Assembly: GCF_946479755.1 (NCBI RefSeq)
Contig: NZ_CAMLHC010000046.1
Span: forward strand, 1 to 46,918
Length of the DNA stretch: 46,918 nt
Origin: an uncultured Chitinophaga sp.
Lineage (GTDB): Bacteria > Bacteroidota > Bacteroidia > Chitinophagales > Chitinophagaceae
Direction of reading: 5' to 3'
The notes beneath the pieces were generated by a model. The model did no database searches and was not told where the DNA came from. It worked only from the letters and a program-made list of their open reading frames with translations. Within the stretch, counting starts at the first letter, position 1. Each line of letters opens with the position of its first letter. This document shows, one piece after another, positions 33,237-42,735 of this stretch. The translations under genes and the position numbers were made by a program.

Positions 33237-34076
33237 ATGACTACCGATGAACAAATGAAGGAGCTCGTCAAACAGAAATACAGTGAGATCGCTTTACAGG
33301 ACAAAGCCACCAACGAGGCCTCCTGTTGCGGTTCCGGCTGCTGTTCCACTGAAGTGTATAATATCATGAGTGATGATTACTCCTCGCTGGAAGGGTACAA
33401 CCCCGATGCTGATCTGGGCCTGGGCTGCGGGCTGCCCACACAGTTTGCAAAAATAAAAAAGGGGGATACGGTGATCGATCTCGGCTCAGGCGCGGGCAAC
33501 GACTGTTTTATCGCCCGGCAGGAAACCGGCGAAGCAGGAAAAGTGATCGGTATCGATTTTACCCCCGCCATGATTGACAAAGCCAGGGCAAATGCAGAGA
33601 AACTGCAGTTCAATAATGTGGAGTTCCGCCAGGGAGATATCGAAAAAATGCCGGTAACGGCTAATACAGCAGACGTCGTGGTGAGCAACTGCGTGCTGAA
33701 CCTGGTCCCCAATAAAAACGGTGTTATCAGCGAAATATTCCGGGTGCTGAAACCCGGCGGGCATTTCAGTATTTCTGATATTGTATTACAGGGCACTTTG
33801 CCCACCACCATTCAACAGGCGGCGGAAATGTACGCCGGCTGCGTGTCCGGCGCCGTACAACAACAGGAGTACCTCGACATGATCAGAAATAATGGCTTTA
33901 AAAACATTACCATTCAGAAAGAAAAGACCATCACTATTCCGGATGATATACTGGCCAACTACCTGAGTGCGGAAGAAATCACCGCATTTCGTTCAGGCAC
34001 TACCGGTATATACAGCATCACCGTATACGCGGAAAAACCCGCGGATGCGGCTTGTTGCCCTCCGGGCTGCTGCTGA
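33237..34076 (+). CDS. arsM: Arsenite methyltransferase
   Basis: 279 aa, typical ArsM. SAM motif I VIDLGSGAGND (79-89). The three catalytic cysteines match the family pattern: Cys64 (GLGCGLP), Cys152 (SNCVLN) and Cys202 (GCVSGA). Extra cysteine pairs lie at the N-terminus (CCGSGCC, 30-36) and C-terminus (CCPPGCC), as in many bacterial ArsM. It methylates As(III) in the cytoplasm to volatile or less retained forms. Confidence 0.95.
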   Translation: MTTDEQMKELVKQKYSEIALQDKATNEASCCGSGCCSTEVYNIMSDDYSSLEGYNPDADLGLGCGLPTQFAKIKKGDTVIDLGSGAGNDCFIARQETGEAGKVIGIDFTPAMIDKARANAEKLQFNNVEFRQGDIEKMPVTANTADVVVSNCVLNLVPNKNGVISEIFRVLKPGGHFSISDIVLQGTLPTTIQQAAEMYAGCVSGAVQQQEYLDMIRNNGFKNITIQKEKTITIPDDILANYLSAEEITAFRSGTTGIYSITVYAEKPADAACCPPGCC

Positions 34077-34112
34077 TCGATTTCACACTAATTACCTATA
34101 TACCGTAATATC

Positions 34113-35180
34113 ATGCAAAACTGTCATCCGGGTCAGCGAAAAAAGCTGGGCTTTTTAGACCGGTACCTTACGTTATGGATATTCCTGGCAATGGCCATCG
34201 GCGTTGGCATAGGATATTTCTTTCCATCATCATCAGGATTCATCAACTCCTTTTCCTCCGGTACCACAAACATTCCGCTGGCCATTGGACTGATCCTGAT
34301 GATGTATCCGCCATTGGCTAAAGTGAAATATGAGCATATGGGCGAGGTGTTCCGGAATACGAAAGTGTTGTCTGTTTCCCTGTTACTCAACTGGGTAATA
34401 GGGCCGGTCCTCATGTTCGCGCTGGCCGTATTGTTTCTGCATGGTTACCCGGAATACATGACGGGCCTTATACTGATCGGCCTCGCCAGGTGTATCGCAA
34501 TGGTGATCGTGTGGAATGAACTGGCAGATGGCAACAGGGAATACGCTGCAGGATTGGTCGCATTGAACAGCATTTTTCAGGTGTTGTTGTATAGCGTCTA
34601 CGCTTATGTTTTTATCACTTGGTTGCCTGGTGCTTTCGGCATGAAAGGAGTGACCGTGGCTGTGTCCATTGGCGAAATTGCAAAAAGTGTTGGCATTTAT
34701 CTGGGCATTCCCTTTGCTGCCGGTATCATTAGCCGGTATGCGCTGATCGCATGGAAAGGAGAAAAGTGGTTTCAGGAAAAATATGTTCCGTTCATTTCAC
34801 CGGTCACTTTGATAGCCCTTTTGTTTACCATCGTAGTGATGTTCAGTCTTAAAGGTGAGCTGATCGTGCAGATACCTTTCGATGTCATCAGGATAGCGGT
34901 CCCGCTGATGATCTATTTTATCATCATGTTCCTGGTGAGTTTCCTCCTGGGGAAAGCCATGGGGGCCGACTACTCCCGGAATACTGCTATCGCGTTCACC
35001 GCGGCCGGTAATAACTTTGAACTGGCTATTGCCGTGGCGATCGGTGTATTCGGGATCAATTCCGGTCAGGCGTTCGTAGGGGTGATCGGGCCCCTGGTAG
35101 AGGTACCCGCCCTCATTGCCCTGGTGAACGTTGCCTTCTGGCTTCGCAAAAAATGGTACCCTACCACTGTAAATGCATAA
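34113..35180 (+). CDS. acr3: Arsenite efflux permease of the ACR3 family
   Basis: 355 aa, about ten membrane helices, in the BART superfamily. The conserved Cys127 in [13 protein letters not shown] and the conserved Glu330 in [12 protein letters not shown] are present. It exports arsenite using the proton gradient. It follows arsM by 36 bases and precedes arsC, so arsenate reduction, methylation and efflux are co-encoded. Confidence 0.95.
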   Translation: MQNCHPGQRKKLGFLDRYLTLWIFLAMAIGVGIGYFFPSSSGFINSFSSGTTNIPLAIGLILMMYPPLAKVKYEHMGEVFRNTKVLSVSLLLNWVIGPVLMFALAVLFLHGYPEYMTGLILIGLARCIAMVIVWNELADGNREYAAGLVALNSIFQVLLYSVYAYVFITWLPGAFGMKGVTVAVSIGEIAKSVGIYLGIPFAAGIISRYALIAWKGEKWFQEKYVPFISPVTLIALLFTIVVMFSLKGELIVQIPFDVIRIAVPLMIYFIIMFLVSFLLGKAMGADYSRNTAIAFTAAGNNFELAIAVAIGVFGINSGQAFVGVIGPLVEVPALIALVNVAFWLRKKWYPTTVNA

Positions 35181-35207
35181 CATCTTCGGTCATCATATCT
35201 CTTATTC

Positions 35208-35621
35208 ATGAAAAAAATACTGGTCCTTTGTACCGGCAACAGTTGCCGCAGCCAGATAGCAGAAGGCTATTTAAAATATTTCGCCGGGGAAAAAGCGGAA
35301 GTCTACAGTGCCGGCGTTGAAACGCATGGCGTCAATCCCCGGGCTGTCGCTACTATGGCGGAAGACGGTATCGATATTTCCGGCCATACCTCCAATAATA
35401 TCACGGAATACCGCGACATACCCTTCGACTACGTGATCACGGTCTGTGATAACGCCAAAGAAAGATGCCCTTTCTTTCCCTCTACTGCACAGAAATTCCA
35501 TGAGAACTTCCCCGACCCGGCCAAAGCTACAGGGACGGAAGAAGAAATCATGCAGCAATTCAGGGCAGTACGGCAGATAATTAAAGACTACACGCAATCT
35601 TTCGTGGCAACCCATCTGTGA
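35208..35621 (+). CDS. arsC: Thioredoxin-coupled arsenate reductase (LMW-PTP fold)
   Basis: 137 aa. P-loop CTGNSCRS with nucleophilic Cys8 and Arg14, followed by the redox pair Cys80 and Cys87 (VCDNAKERCP) and the general-acid Asp in FPDPA (103). The spacing equals that of the thioredoxin-dependent ArsC of the Bacillus type. It reduces arsenate to arsenite for Acr3. Its stop overlaps the sigZ start by one base (TGATG). Confidence 0.95.
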   Translation: MKKILVLCTGNSCRSQIAEGYLKYFAGEKAEVYSAGVETHGVNPRAVATMAEDGIDISGHTSNNITEYRDIPFDYVITVCDNAKERCPFFPSTAQKFHENFPDPAKATGTEEEIMQQFRAVRQIIKDYTQSFVATHL

Positions 35622-36181
35622 TGCAACAACCGTTAACCGCCATCTGGCAACAGTTCAGCAACGAACTGGAAAAATTCATCTGCAGGCAGACCGGTGACGA
35701 TCCGGTCTGCAAAGACCTGTTACAGGAAGTATTTCTGAAAGTTTATATCAACCTCGCTAAAGTGAGTGCTGCCGGTAATATCAGGGCATACCTGTATCGT
35801 ATGGCCAACAATGTCATTACAGATCATCACCGGCGTCATCGGAAAGTCCGGCAGGAGCCCGCGGCATACGGTCCGGAGCCCGCGGATGAAATCATCCCAC
35901 CGAAAGATGAGTATAAACTGGCTGATTGTCTCAGGCCGATGATGGAAACATTGCCTGCAATATACCGGGAGGCACTGATATTAACGGAGCTAAACGGCTA
36001 TACACAGAAGCAATACGCAGACATTGCCGGAATATCTTTATCCGGTGCTAAATCAAGGGTGCAGCGGGCGAGAGAGCGGTTGAAGGAACTCATTCTGCAA
36101 TGTTGTGAATATGAGTTTGATAAGTACGGTAACATCCTGTCCTGTTGTGGTAATTCATCCCCACGCGGTAATTTTTGCTGA
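35621..36181 (+). CDS. sigZ: RNA polymerase sigma factor, SigZ type, with cysteine-rich tail
   Basis: 186 aa ECF-like sigma factor. Region 2 around 25-70 (VCKDLLQEVFLKVYINL), region 4 around 108-160 (LPAIYREALILTELNGYTQKQYADIAGISLS). The tail carries five cysteines at 161, 162, 175, 176 and 186 (CCEYEFDKYGNILSCC), a SigZ-type feature that could bind a metal or metalloid. The ATG overlaps the arsC stop, so translation is coupled; a GTG one codon earlier is possible. It is the last gene of the ars operon. Confidence 0.88.
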   Translation: MQQPLTAIWQQFSNELEKFICRQTGDDPVCKDLLQEVFLKVYINLAKVSAAGNIRAYLYRMANNVITDHHRRHRKVRQEPAAYGPEPADEIIPPKDEYKLADCLRPMMETLPAIYREALILTELNGYTQKQYADIAGISLSGAKSRVQRARERLKELILQCCEYEFDKYGNILSCCGNSSPRGNFC

Positions 36182-36202
36182 AGTATTACAGCTTGAGGAA
36201 TA

Positions 36203-36232
36203 AAAAGCGCCTTCCGTTCAGAAGGCGCTTTT
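36203..36232. terminator. Bidirectional terminator between ars operon and PAP2 gene
   Basis: Perfect 12-bp stem (36203-36214 with 36221-36232) with a 6-base loop and A-/T-rich outer arms. It sits between two convergent genes and can end both. Confidence 0.8.
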
Positions 36233-36248
36233 GAACATCCTGGTAGTA

Positions 36249-37175
36249 TCAGGAGGCCTGTTTCCTTTCCTTCCACTCTTTTCTCGCTTTCTCCAGATCT
36301 GCCATGAACAGGGGATTTTTATACCAGGCATTGAGCAGGTGCCAGCTAATCACCCGCGATGCCTCGTTGTCACTGGGGTAGTGTATTCCCATCAATTCCC
36401 TTGACCAGCGTACTTCTTCTGCCATTTTAAGGAACGCGGCCCTTTTTTCCGGGATAATCTCTGCAAACACGAATGCCTCCGAGAATGCCCAGAGGGAATG
36501 GCCACTGGCAAAGGAGGGTGAACTGATCCGAGCCAGCGGCTGTAGTGCCGGTTCCAGGTGATAAGGACGCGGACGCTGGAAGATCCATTTTAACCGGAAT
36601 TCAGTTGCCCGTACGTCCTGGATACATTTCAGCAGCAATGCGGTAGTTGCCGGGAAGTTCCTGTCGTTATACCATTCTCCGACAGACGAGGTAATGTAGA
36701 ATAACTGTTGCCGGTTCAGCTGATAATCGGGGTCCTCCGGATTCAGTATGTTAGGCCAGGAACCGATGTTGGCGATGTATTGGGCTCTTTCCGTTTCTTT
36801 GGACGTTCTGTTGTTTTGCAGCTGCAACATATAATCCAGTTCCGCCCGTGTTTGGTCCGAGCTGTTGGCAGGGACGTGGATCAACGTTTCCAGTTTGGAT
36901 TCTTCTTCCGGGCTAAGGTAAACGGTTCGCCACAGCATATTGCTGATGGCGCCATTGCCATACTCCGCCCAGGGATACCTGATTGTATCCATCCATGCGC
37001 GGCTACTATTGGGCTGCGGGCTCAGTGAGGCAAGTGCTTTGTAATGTTGCCCGATCGGTTCCAAAGGGTGGATACGGTTGGTGCTGATCCGGAATGCACT
37101 TAACAGCAGGTAAGTGGCGGCAAAAGTCAAAAGGAAGTACAAGGTCTTTCTCTGGTGTTTCATTTTCATCGTCAT
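36249..37175 (-). CDS. PAP2-superfamily phosphatase (class A acid phosphatase-like)
   Basis: 308 aa. A single N-terminal hydrophobic segment (signal or anchor, about 11-28). All three PAP2 motifs are present: KWIFQRPRP (K-x6-RP), SPSFASGHS, and SRELMGIHYPSD (SR-x5-H-x3-D). Such enzymes cleave phosphomonoesters or lipid phosphates in the periplasm. Stands alone between two terminators. Confidence 0.9.
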   Translation of the reverse strand: MTMKMKHQRKTLYFLLTFAATYLLLSAFRISTNRIHPLEPIGQHYKALASLSPQPNSSRAWMDTIRYPWAEYGNGAISNMLWRTVYLSPEEESKLETLIHVPANSSDQTRAELDYMLQLQNNRTSKETERAQYIANIGSWPNILNPEDPDYQLNRQQLFYITSSVGEWYNDRNFPATTALLLKCIQDVRATEFRLKWIFQRPRPYHLEPALQPLARISSPSFASGHSLWAFSEAFVFAEIIPEKRAAFLKMAEEVRWSRELMGIHYPSDNEASRVISWHLLNAWYKNPLFMADLEKARKEWKERKQAS

Positions 37176-37252
37176 AGTTGGATGGTTTAAAAATGTATTT
37201 AACCTATGACGGGGAATGCGTGAAAAGGACGCAGCGAAAGTGGATGGTTTGG

Positions 37253-37282
37253 AACAAAAAAGCCGTCCCGAGGAGGGACGGC
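37253..37282 (-). terminator. Rho-independent terminator of the SDR gene
   Basis: Perfect 8-bp GC-rich stem (37262-37269 with 37275-37282), 5-base loop, followed on the minus strand by TTTTTTGTT. It lies 18 bases after the stop of the SDR gene. Confidence 0.85.
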
Positions 37283-37300
37283 CTCCTGAGAAATACTTCT

Positions 37301-38056
37301 TTAGGCCTTAGTCAGCTGGCTGCTCATCCAGTGTTCAAAATCGACAGTGCCGAGTCTGGCTTTTCCGGCGGGAACCAGTGCAGCGTGACTGATGCGGGCG
37401 CCATAATATTGCAGGTTTTGGTTGGCCGCTACCTGGCGGGGATCATTAGTGGCTTCGAGGTAGCGGGTCACCAGTTCCGGCATGGTAAAACGGCCGGGAC
37501 CAGCTATTTCCTGTATACCGTTGACAGGGGCCGACAGCGCCGCTTCGGCTACAAAGGTAGTCACGTCTTCTGCCGCGATGGGCTGGAACTGAAGGTCTGA
37601 GATATGCACCACGTTGCCGTCTGTCGCCTGTTGGGCGATGCCGCCAATGAATTCGAAGAACTGCGTGCTGCGGATAATCGTGTAAGGTACGCCGGACCGG
37701 GTGATCAGGTCTTCCTGCACTTTCTTGGCACGCATGTAACCGCTCTCCTGCATGAGATCCACGCCTACAATAGACAGCGCCAGGTGATGTTTCACACCAG
37801 CTTTAACTTCCGCTGTCAGCAGGTGGTTGCCGGCCGTCTGAAAAAATTCCAGCACCGCTTTGTCTTCAAAAGAAGGGGAGTTGGCCAGGTCTATTACCAC
37901 ATCAGTACTAACCAGCGCCTCGTCCAGCCCTTCTCCGGTAATGGTATTGATGCCTGTGGCCGGTGATGCGGCAATCACTTCATGACCAGCCTGACGGATT
38001 TTAGCGACTACTTTACTGCCTATGAGGCCTGTGCCTCCGATGACTACGATTTTCAT
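37301..38056 (-). CDS. NAD(P)-binding atypical SDR (NmrA-like)
   Basis: 251 aa. Nucleotide-binding motif GGTGLIG (7-13) at the N-terminus. The catalytic YxxxK is modified (YMRAKKVQ), as in NmrA-like and NAD(P)H-quinone reductase-like atypical SDRs. The C-terminal region (RFTMPELVTRYLEA) is of the same family. Substrate unknown. It has its own terminator and lies beside the sigma-54 activator with a 15-bp inverted repeat between them. Confidence 0.88.
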   Translation of the reverse strand: MKIVVIGGTGLIGSKVVAKIRQAGHEVIAASPATGINTITGEGLDEALVSTDVVIDLANSPSFEDKAVLEFFQTAGNHLLTAEVKAGVKHHLALSIVGVDLMQESGYMRAKKVQEDLITRSGVPYTIIRSTQFFEFIGGIAQQATDGNVVHISDLQFQPIAAEDVTTFVAEAALSAPVNGIQEIAGPGRFTMPELVTRYLEATNDPRQVAANQNLQYYGARISHAALVPAGKARLGTVDFEHWMSSQLTKA

Positions 38057-38156
38057 AAGTTTGAATTTTTAGCTTGCAGTCAATATGGCTAGTCGTATGC
38101 CGGAAATATAAAACACTGATAGTTAGTTCTGTATAGAGGTTGGTGCATTTACTTTT

Positions 38157-38202
38157 TCACTTTATATCGTGAAAGCACGAAAACAGACACGATATAAAGT
38201 GA
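38157..38202. promoter_or_regulatory. 15-bp perfect inverted repeat upstream of the SDR gene
   Basis: Arms 38157-38171 and 38188-38202 (TCACTTTATATCGTG type) with a 16-base spacer. It lies 100 to 146 bases before the SDR start and 5 bases after the sigma-54 activator stop. It may be a two-site operator or a transcript-end hairpin. No U-run follows on either strand. Confidence 0.45.
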
Positions 38203-38206
38203 GTGA

Positions 38207-40321
38207 TTATAGGGAGAAGTAGTCTGCCTTGGTAATACCCAGTTTTTTCATTTTAGAATGAAGGGTATTGCCGGGTACCTGTAATATTTCGGCTGCGCCG
38301 CCGGCACCGGAAATTTTTCCGTGGCAGCGTCTGAGCACTTCGATAATATAGCTGCGTTCCACCGCCTGGAGGGAGCGGTTGGCAGGAAGGGAATGACTTT
38401 GTTTCTCAGCTGAATTTCTTTGAGGGATATAAACGTCTTTCAGCACGCCGTCTGCCGACAGTAGTACACTGCGTTCTATCAGGTGTTCCAGTTCACGCAC
38501 GTTACCCGGCCACTCGTAGCTGCGCAACTGCTGCATAGCTTTGGGAGCAATCTGCGTGATTTTCCTGCCGGCATTCCGCGCGTATTTTTTCACGAAGAAA
38601 TGCGCCAGCGGTTCGATGTCTTCCGGTCGTTCCCGCAGTGGCGGCAGGGCGACAGGAAACACGTTCAGCCGGTAGTAGAGGTCCTCCCGGAACTGGCCCG
38701 CCCTGACGGCTTCTTCCAGTTTGCGGTTGGTGGCGGCAATCAACCGCACGTCTACCCGGATGGTTTGTTTCCCGCCAACCCTTTCAAGTTCCCGCTCCTG
38801 GATAACACGTAGCAGTTTAGCCTGCGCTTCCAATGGCAGTTCACCTATTTCATCGAGAAACAGCGTACTCCCGTTTGCCAGTTCAAATTTACCGATATGT
38901 TTCTCCGTAGCACCGGTGAAGGCGCCCCGTTCGTGACCGAACAGCTCACTCTCTATCAGATTGGCCGGTAACGCAGCACAATTGACTTTTACCATCAGTT
39001 TGTCCCTACGGGCAGACGCATTGTGAATGGCACGGGCGATCAGTTCTTTGCCAGTGCCGGTTTCCCCAAGCACCAGTACCGTAGTGCCTGATGCTGCTAC
39101 CAAAGACACCAGCCGGTAGACCTCCTGCATGGCAGCACCGTTACCCACTATTTCGGAGAAATTGTAGATGGTCCTGATCTGTTCTTTCAGATAGTCATTC
39201 TCATGCTCCAGCTGTTTTTTATAGGCCAACAGTTTTTCATTGGCCTGGATGTTGGCAATAGCGATAGATATCTGCGCACAGATACCTTTCAGCAGCAATT
39301 TACTGAGTTTGTTGGCCAGCATCCAGATGGTGCCTATGTTGCGGTCGCCCACCCGCAGGGGAAAGCTGTACATATTTTTCCGGCCGGTAGTGGCCCATAG
39401 TCTGGCATAATCATTACCGCTTTTTATCTCTTCTGCAACGTTGAACACCAGCCCTTCTTTACTGGCCAGTACCTTCGAAGTATAAGGTTCTTCCACGGTA
39501 ATCCGCACGGCAGACATCTCCTCAAAAGCTTTGGCGCCGCCGAACAAAGTGGGGTCGCACATAAACACGGAAAGGTGAATGCCGTCGTCGTCAATTACCC
39601 GGATCATGGCCAGCTGCGTATGCATGGTTTTATCCAACACTTTGAAGATGGCGGCCTGCAGCTCCGGCTTGGACCGCACCTGCGCTATTTCATTGCTGAA
39701 GTCCAGCAGAAAAGATTTTTCTCTTTCTGTCTTATAGATCTCTTCGTTTTTGAGGATGTTGGACACGGCGCCCGACAACTGGGGAACAATACCATTGATC
39801 ACGCTCCGGAATTCGCTGGTGAAGCTTCCGGGCTTGTCGGTATACATATGGATGAAGCCCATAGGCTTGTCTTCCATCATGATCTTCGTCATCAGTATTT
39901 CCCGCACGCCTTCTTCATAATTGACTTTAAGGAAGACCGGGCTGCCCGGTTGGTCCATCACCGCTTCCAGCAGGAAGGAGATAGGACCATCGGCCTGTAA
40001 TACGGCCTGTATAAAAGGTTCATTCAGCGCGAAACGGGCCTTTACCAGTTGCGTGTATTTCGGGTGTGTCCGGATAGGAGAGTATTCATTGTCCAGCAGG
40101 AAAGGTGTGTAAGTCCCGTCCTTTTCATCGATGAGGGTGACGATGGTGTGCGTGAAATAGAAATATCGTTTGAGCCGCCGGGAGAAAAGCAGCAGCAGGT
40201 CATTTTTATCCCTGACCCGGGTGATGTCATTACCGAGGTCCAGCAACATCTTCCTTTCCTGTTCCAGCACGGCTTTGGAAAGAACGGGCTGCTCCGGTCC
40301 CTGTAATTTTTCTTTTTTCAT
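38207..40321 (-). CDS. Sigma-54-dependent activator with two GAF domains
   Basis: 704 aa. Two GAF sensor domains (about 20-190 and 200-360), a coiled linker, then an AAA+ domain with Walker A GETGTGKE (419-426), an intact GAFTGA loop (466-471) for sigma-54 contact and Walker B LFLDE (487-491), and a Fis-type helix-turn-helix at 660-700. No receiver domain, so a small molecule or redox signal sensed by the GAF domains probably controls it. Targets unknown; the adjacent SDR gene is a candidate. No clear -24/-12 promoter was identified there. Confidence 0.94.
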   Translation of the reverse strand: MKKEKLQGPEQPVLSKAVLEQERKMLLDLGNDITRVRDKNDLLLLFSRRLKRYFYFTHTIVTLIDEKDGTYTPFLLDNEYSPIRTHPKYTQLVKARFALNEPFIQAVLQADGPISFLLEAVMDQPGSPVFLKVNYEEGVREILMTKIMMEDKPMGFIHMYTDKPGSFTSEFRSVINGIVPQLSGAVSNILKNEEIYKTEREKSFLLDFSNEIAQVRSKPELQAAIFKVLDKTMHTQLAMIRVIDDDGIHLSVFMCDPTLFGGAKAFEEMSAVRITVEEPYTSKVLASKEGLVFNVAEEIKSGNDYARLWATTGRKNMYSFPLRVGDRNIGTIWMLANKLSKLLLKGICAQISIAIANIQANEKLLAYKKQLEHENDYLKEQIRTIYNFSEIVGNGAAMQEVYRLVSLVAASGTTVLVLGETGTGKELIARAIHNASARRDKLMVKVNCAALPANLIESELFGHERGAFTGATEKHIGKFELANGSTLFLDEIGELPLEAQAKLLRVIQERELERVGGKQTIRVDVRLIAATNRKLEEAVRAGQFREDLYYRLNVFPVALPPLRERPEDIEPLAHFFVKKYARNAGRKITQIAPKAMQQLRSYEWPGNVRELEHLIERSVLLSADGVLKDVYIPQRNSAEKQSHSLPANRSLQAVERSYIIEVLRRCHGKISGAGGAAEILQVPGNTLHSKMKKLGITKADYFSL

Positions 40322-40370
40322 GGGCGCACGTTAAAACAGGATAAATATAATGAATAAGATTTTACAGCAG

Positions 40371-40411
40371 CCGGAAGAAGTGCTGCTACCCGGTGGCAAC
40401 ACTTCTTCCGG
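40371..40411 (-). terminator. Hairpin after the S9 peptidase gene
   Basis: Perfect 12-bp stem (40371-40382 with 40400-40411) with a 17-base loop, 5 bases beyond the peptidase stop. There is no U-run after it on the minus strand, so it could be a terminator or an mRNA-stabilising hairpin. Confidence 0.5.
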
Positions 40412-40416
40412 AAAAA

Positions 40417-42564
40417 TTATTCATTGTTATTCCTGTCCGGTGGCGCGACTTTCAGCAGATGCCGCACAAAAAAGTCATTGCGCTTAGTCCGTCCATACGG
40501 GCCGCCATCGCTGTGTCCCATCCCCGGTATAGGAAGGAATTCAAAGGTTTTATTGCTTTTGATCAGCGCGTTGACTACGCGATAGGTAGATTCCGGCGGC
40601 ACATTAGTATCCGCTTCGCCCACCATCAGCAGCAGGTCGCCTTTCAGCTTACCGGCATGGGTGACGTTGGATTGTTCTTCATAGTGTTTTCCCACCGGAT
40701 AGCCCATCCATTGTTCATTCCACCACTGCTTGTCCACACGGTTGTCGTGACAGCCACAGGAAGCCACCGCCGCCTTGTAAAATTCCGGGTGAAAAAGCAG
40801 GCCGCCGAGCGCATTTTGTCCGCCGGCGGAAGTGCCATACAGTCCTACGCGGGTGGTGTCTGCGAAAGGATACTTTTCCGCCAGCGCTTTGATCCAGCGG
40901 ATGCGGTCAGGGAAGCCGGCGTCTGACAGGTTTTTCCAGCATACATCGTGGAAAGCCTTGGAGCGGTTGGCGGTACCCATACCGTCTATCTGTACCACCA
41001 CAAAGCCAAGGTCCGCCAGGCGCTGCATGTCTGTATAGTAGCTCATAAAACTCTTTGGCACAAATGCATCATGCGGACCTGCATAGATGTTTTCGATAAC
41101 GGGATATAACCGCGTACTGTCATAGTCTGAAGGGCGGCACATCATGCCCCAGATGTCCGTTTTTCCATCCCTGCCTTTCGCATGGAATGGTACGGGGAAA
41201 GGAACGCCGGTAGCCTGCCAGGCGCTGACATCGGCCCGTTCCACTACTGTAATGAGTCTGGCGTCGGCCGTGCGACGCAGCTCATTCACCGGGGGAACAT
41301 TTACCTGCGAGTATTTATCAATATAATATTTCCTGTCGGGCGAAAAATAGAGCTGGTGATGACCTGCAGCAGGCGTGAGTTTGACGAGCCCCCGACCATC
41401 GAAACCAATGCGGTAGTAATGAATGAAGTAAGGATCTTCTCCCGGTTCCATGCCACCGGCACGAAACCATATCTCCCTTTTTGCTGCATCCACACTGTCA
41501 ATGCCGCGCACCACCCATTCGCCGCGGGTGACCTGGTTCTTTACCGCGCCGGTAAGCGTATTGACGAGGTAGAGGTGCCGCCAGCCATCTTTTTCAGAGG
41601 TCCATAACATTTCGTTGGTCTCCGGCAGGTAGTGGGTATAGAGCCGTGACTCATAGATAAAAGTGGGCGCCTGTTCGTCCAAAACGGTGCGGGTGGCGCC
41701 GGTGAAGGCATCCACTTCGATTACCCGGAAACGCTGATGGCCACGGTCCACTTTCTCATATAAAAAATAACGGGGCTCCTTATGCCGCCAATGCAATACA
41801 GGGGGCCCAAAGAAATCCAAAGCTTCCGCGTTTGTCCGGATTACTTTTTTATCTGCGATGGAAAAGATACACATCTCATAGGCAGGGAAAGGATCTCCGG
41901 GTTGTTTATAAGGGTGGGAGCGGAGCTGTCCGCGGGTGGTGCCGGCAACATCTGTCAGCACATAATAAATCGCCGAATCAGTGACAGGCCGGGTGAGATA
42001 CCCCACTACGTATCTGCTGTCGGGAGACCATGCCAGTGCTTCATAACGGGCTGCCTGACCAGTGTCGGCGCCGTTGGTGGTGAATGCCGTCAGCGCACTG
42101 TCCCTGGTGGATTGAATATATACGTTACCGTTAATGATCCGCGCAATCCATTGTTTATCGGGAGATACGGAATCTGTTTCAAAATCCTGCCATCGGGATA
42201 GCCCCCGCTGTACTACCTGGGATGAGGGGCTGCCCGCAACGATCAGGCGATTTTGTCCGGAAGTATCTTTCACTTCTTTTTTCCGTCCGGTAGCAGCATG
42301 TACCAGGTAATAAATTTTCGTAGTGTCCTTACTGTTGTTGACGGTGTACCAGAACTGCTCTCCGCCGGGGAGCCAGCTGGCGTCCACGTTATGCCGGAAT
42401 ACCTTCCGGCGGGTAAGGCTGTCCAGTAGTTGTACTTTGTGGTAACGTTCCATGACTTCTGTATGGTCAGGCAGATATGGCGCCCGGGGAGGCTGTTGCG
42501 CTGAAAGCGCGGTCCCGGAAAGGCAGCAGGCCGTGAGGATGCTTCGGACTAAGCGGTACTTCAT
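40417..42564 (-). CDS. S9-family serine peptidase (dipeptidyl peptidase IV-like)
   Basis: 715-aa secreted peptidase. Signal peptide 1-22 (ALSAQ). An N-terminal DPP IV-type beta-propeller (about 70-460) precedes an alpha/beta-hydrolase catalytic domain. The triad is Ser579 (GTSAGGQ), Asp652 (GEADTN) and His684 (GMGHSDGG). It would cleave short peptides in the periplasm. Divergent from the hydrolase-caspase operon, sharing the 42565-42735 promoter region. Confidence 0.93.
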   Translation of the reverse strand: MKYRLVRSILTACCLSGTALSAQQPPRAPYLPDHTEVMERYHKVQLLDSLTRRKVFRHNVDASWLPGGEQFWYTVNNSKDTTKIYYLVHAATGRKKEVKDTSGQNRLIVAGSPSSQVVQRGLSRWQDFETDSVSPDKQWIARIINGNVYIQSTRDSALTAFTTNGADTGQAARYEALAWSPDSRYVVGYLTRPVTDSAIYYVLTDVAGTTRGQLRSHPYKQPGDPFPAYEMCIFSIADKKVIRTNAEALDFFGPPVLHWRHKEPRYFLYEKVDRGHQRFRVIEVDAFTGATRTVLDEQAPTFIYESRLYTHYLPETNEMLWTSEKDGWRHLYLVNTLTGAVKNQVTRGEWVVRGIDSVDAAKREIWFRAGGMEPGEDPYFIHYYRIGFDGRGLVKLTPAAGHHQLYFSPDRKYYIDKYSQVNVPPVNELRRTADARLITVVERADVSAWQATGVPFPVPFHAKGRDGKTDIWGMMCRPSDYDSTRLYPVIENIYAGPHDAFVPKSFMSYYTDMQRLADLGFVVVQIDGMGTANRSKAFHDVCWKNLSDAGFPDRIRWIKALAEKYPFADTTRVGLYGTSAGGQNALGGLLFHPEFYKAAVASCGCHDNRVDKQWWNEQWMGYPVGKHYEEQSNVTHAGKLKGDLLLMVGEADTNVPPESTYRVVNALIKSNKTFEFLPIPGMGHSDGGPYGRTKRNDFFVRHLLKVAPPDRNNNE

Positions 42565-42735
42565 ATGTCTATCGTATGCTATTCGCGTATAAATATAGTG
42601 ATCGTTTCGGGAGGGTGTTAGCGGTTATTGATGAATGATAGGCGTATATTAGCAAGCTACCTGTGATGACGAATCGATTCAGTTGAATTTTTTCGATATA
42701 TTTAACGTAAATCATATCCCTCTATCATTACAACT

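Noticed and set aside
42697..42704. TATATTTA as a promoter box for the hydrolase-caspase operon
   Set aside because: One mismatch to TAnnTTTG and no TTG at a suitable distance; too weak to call.
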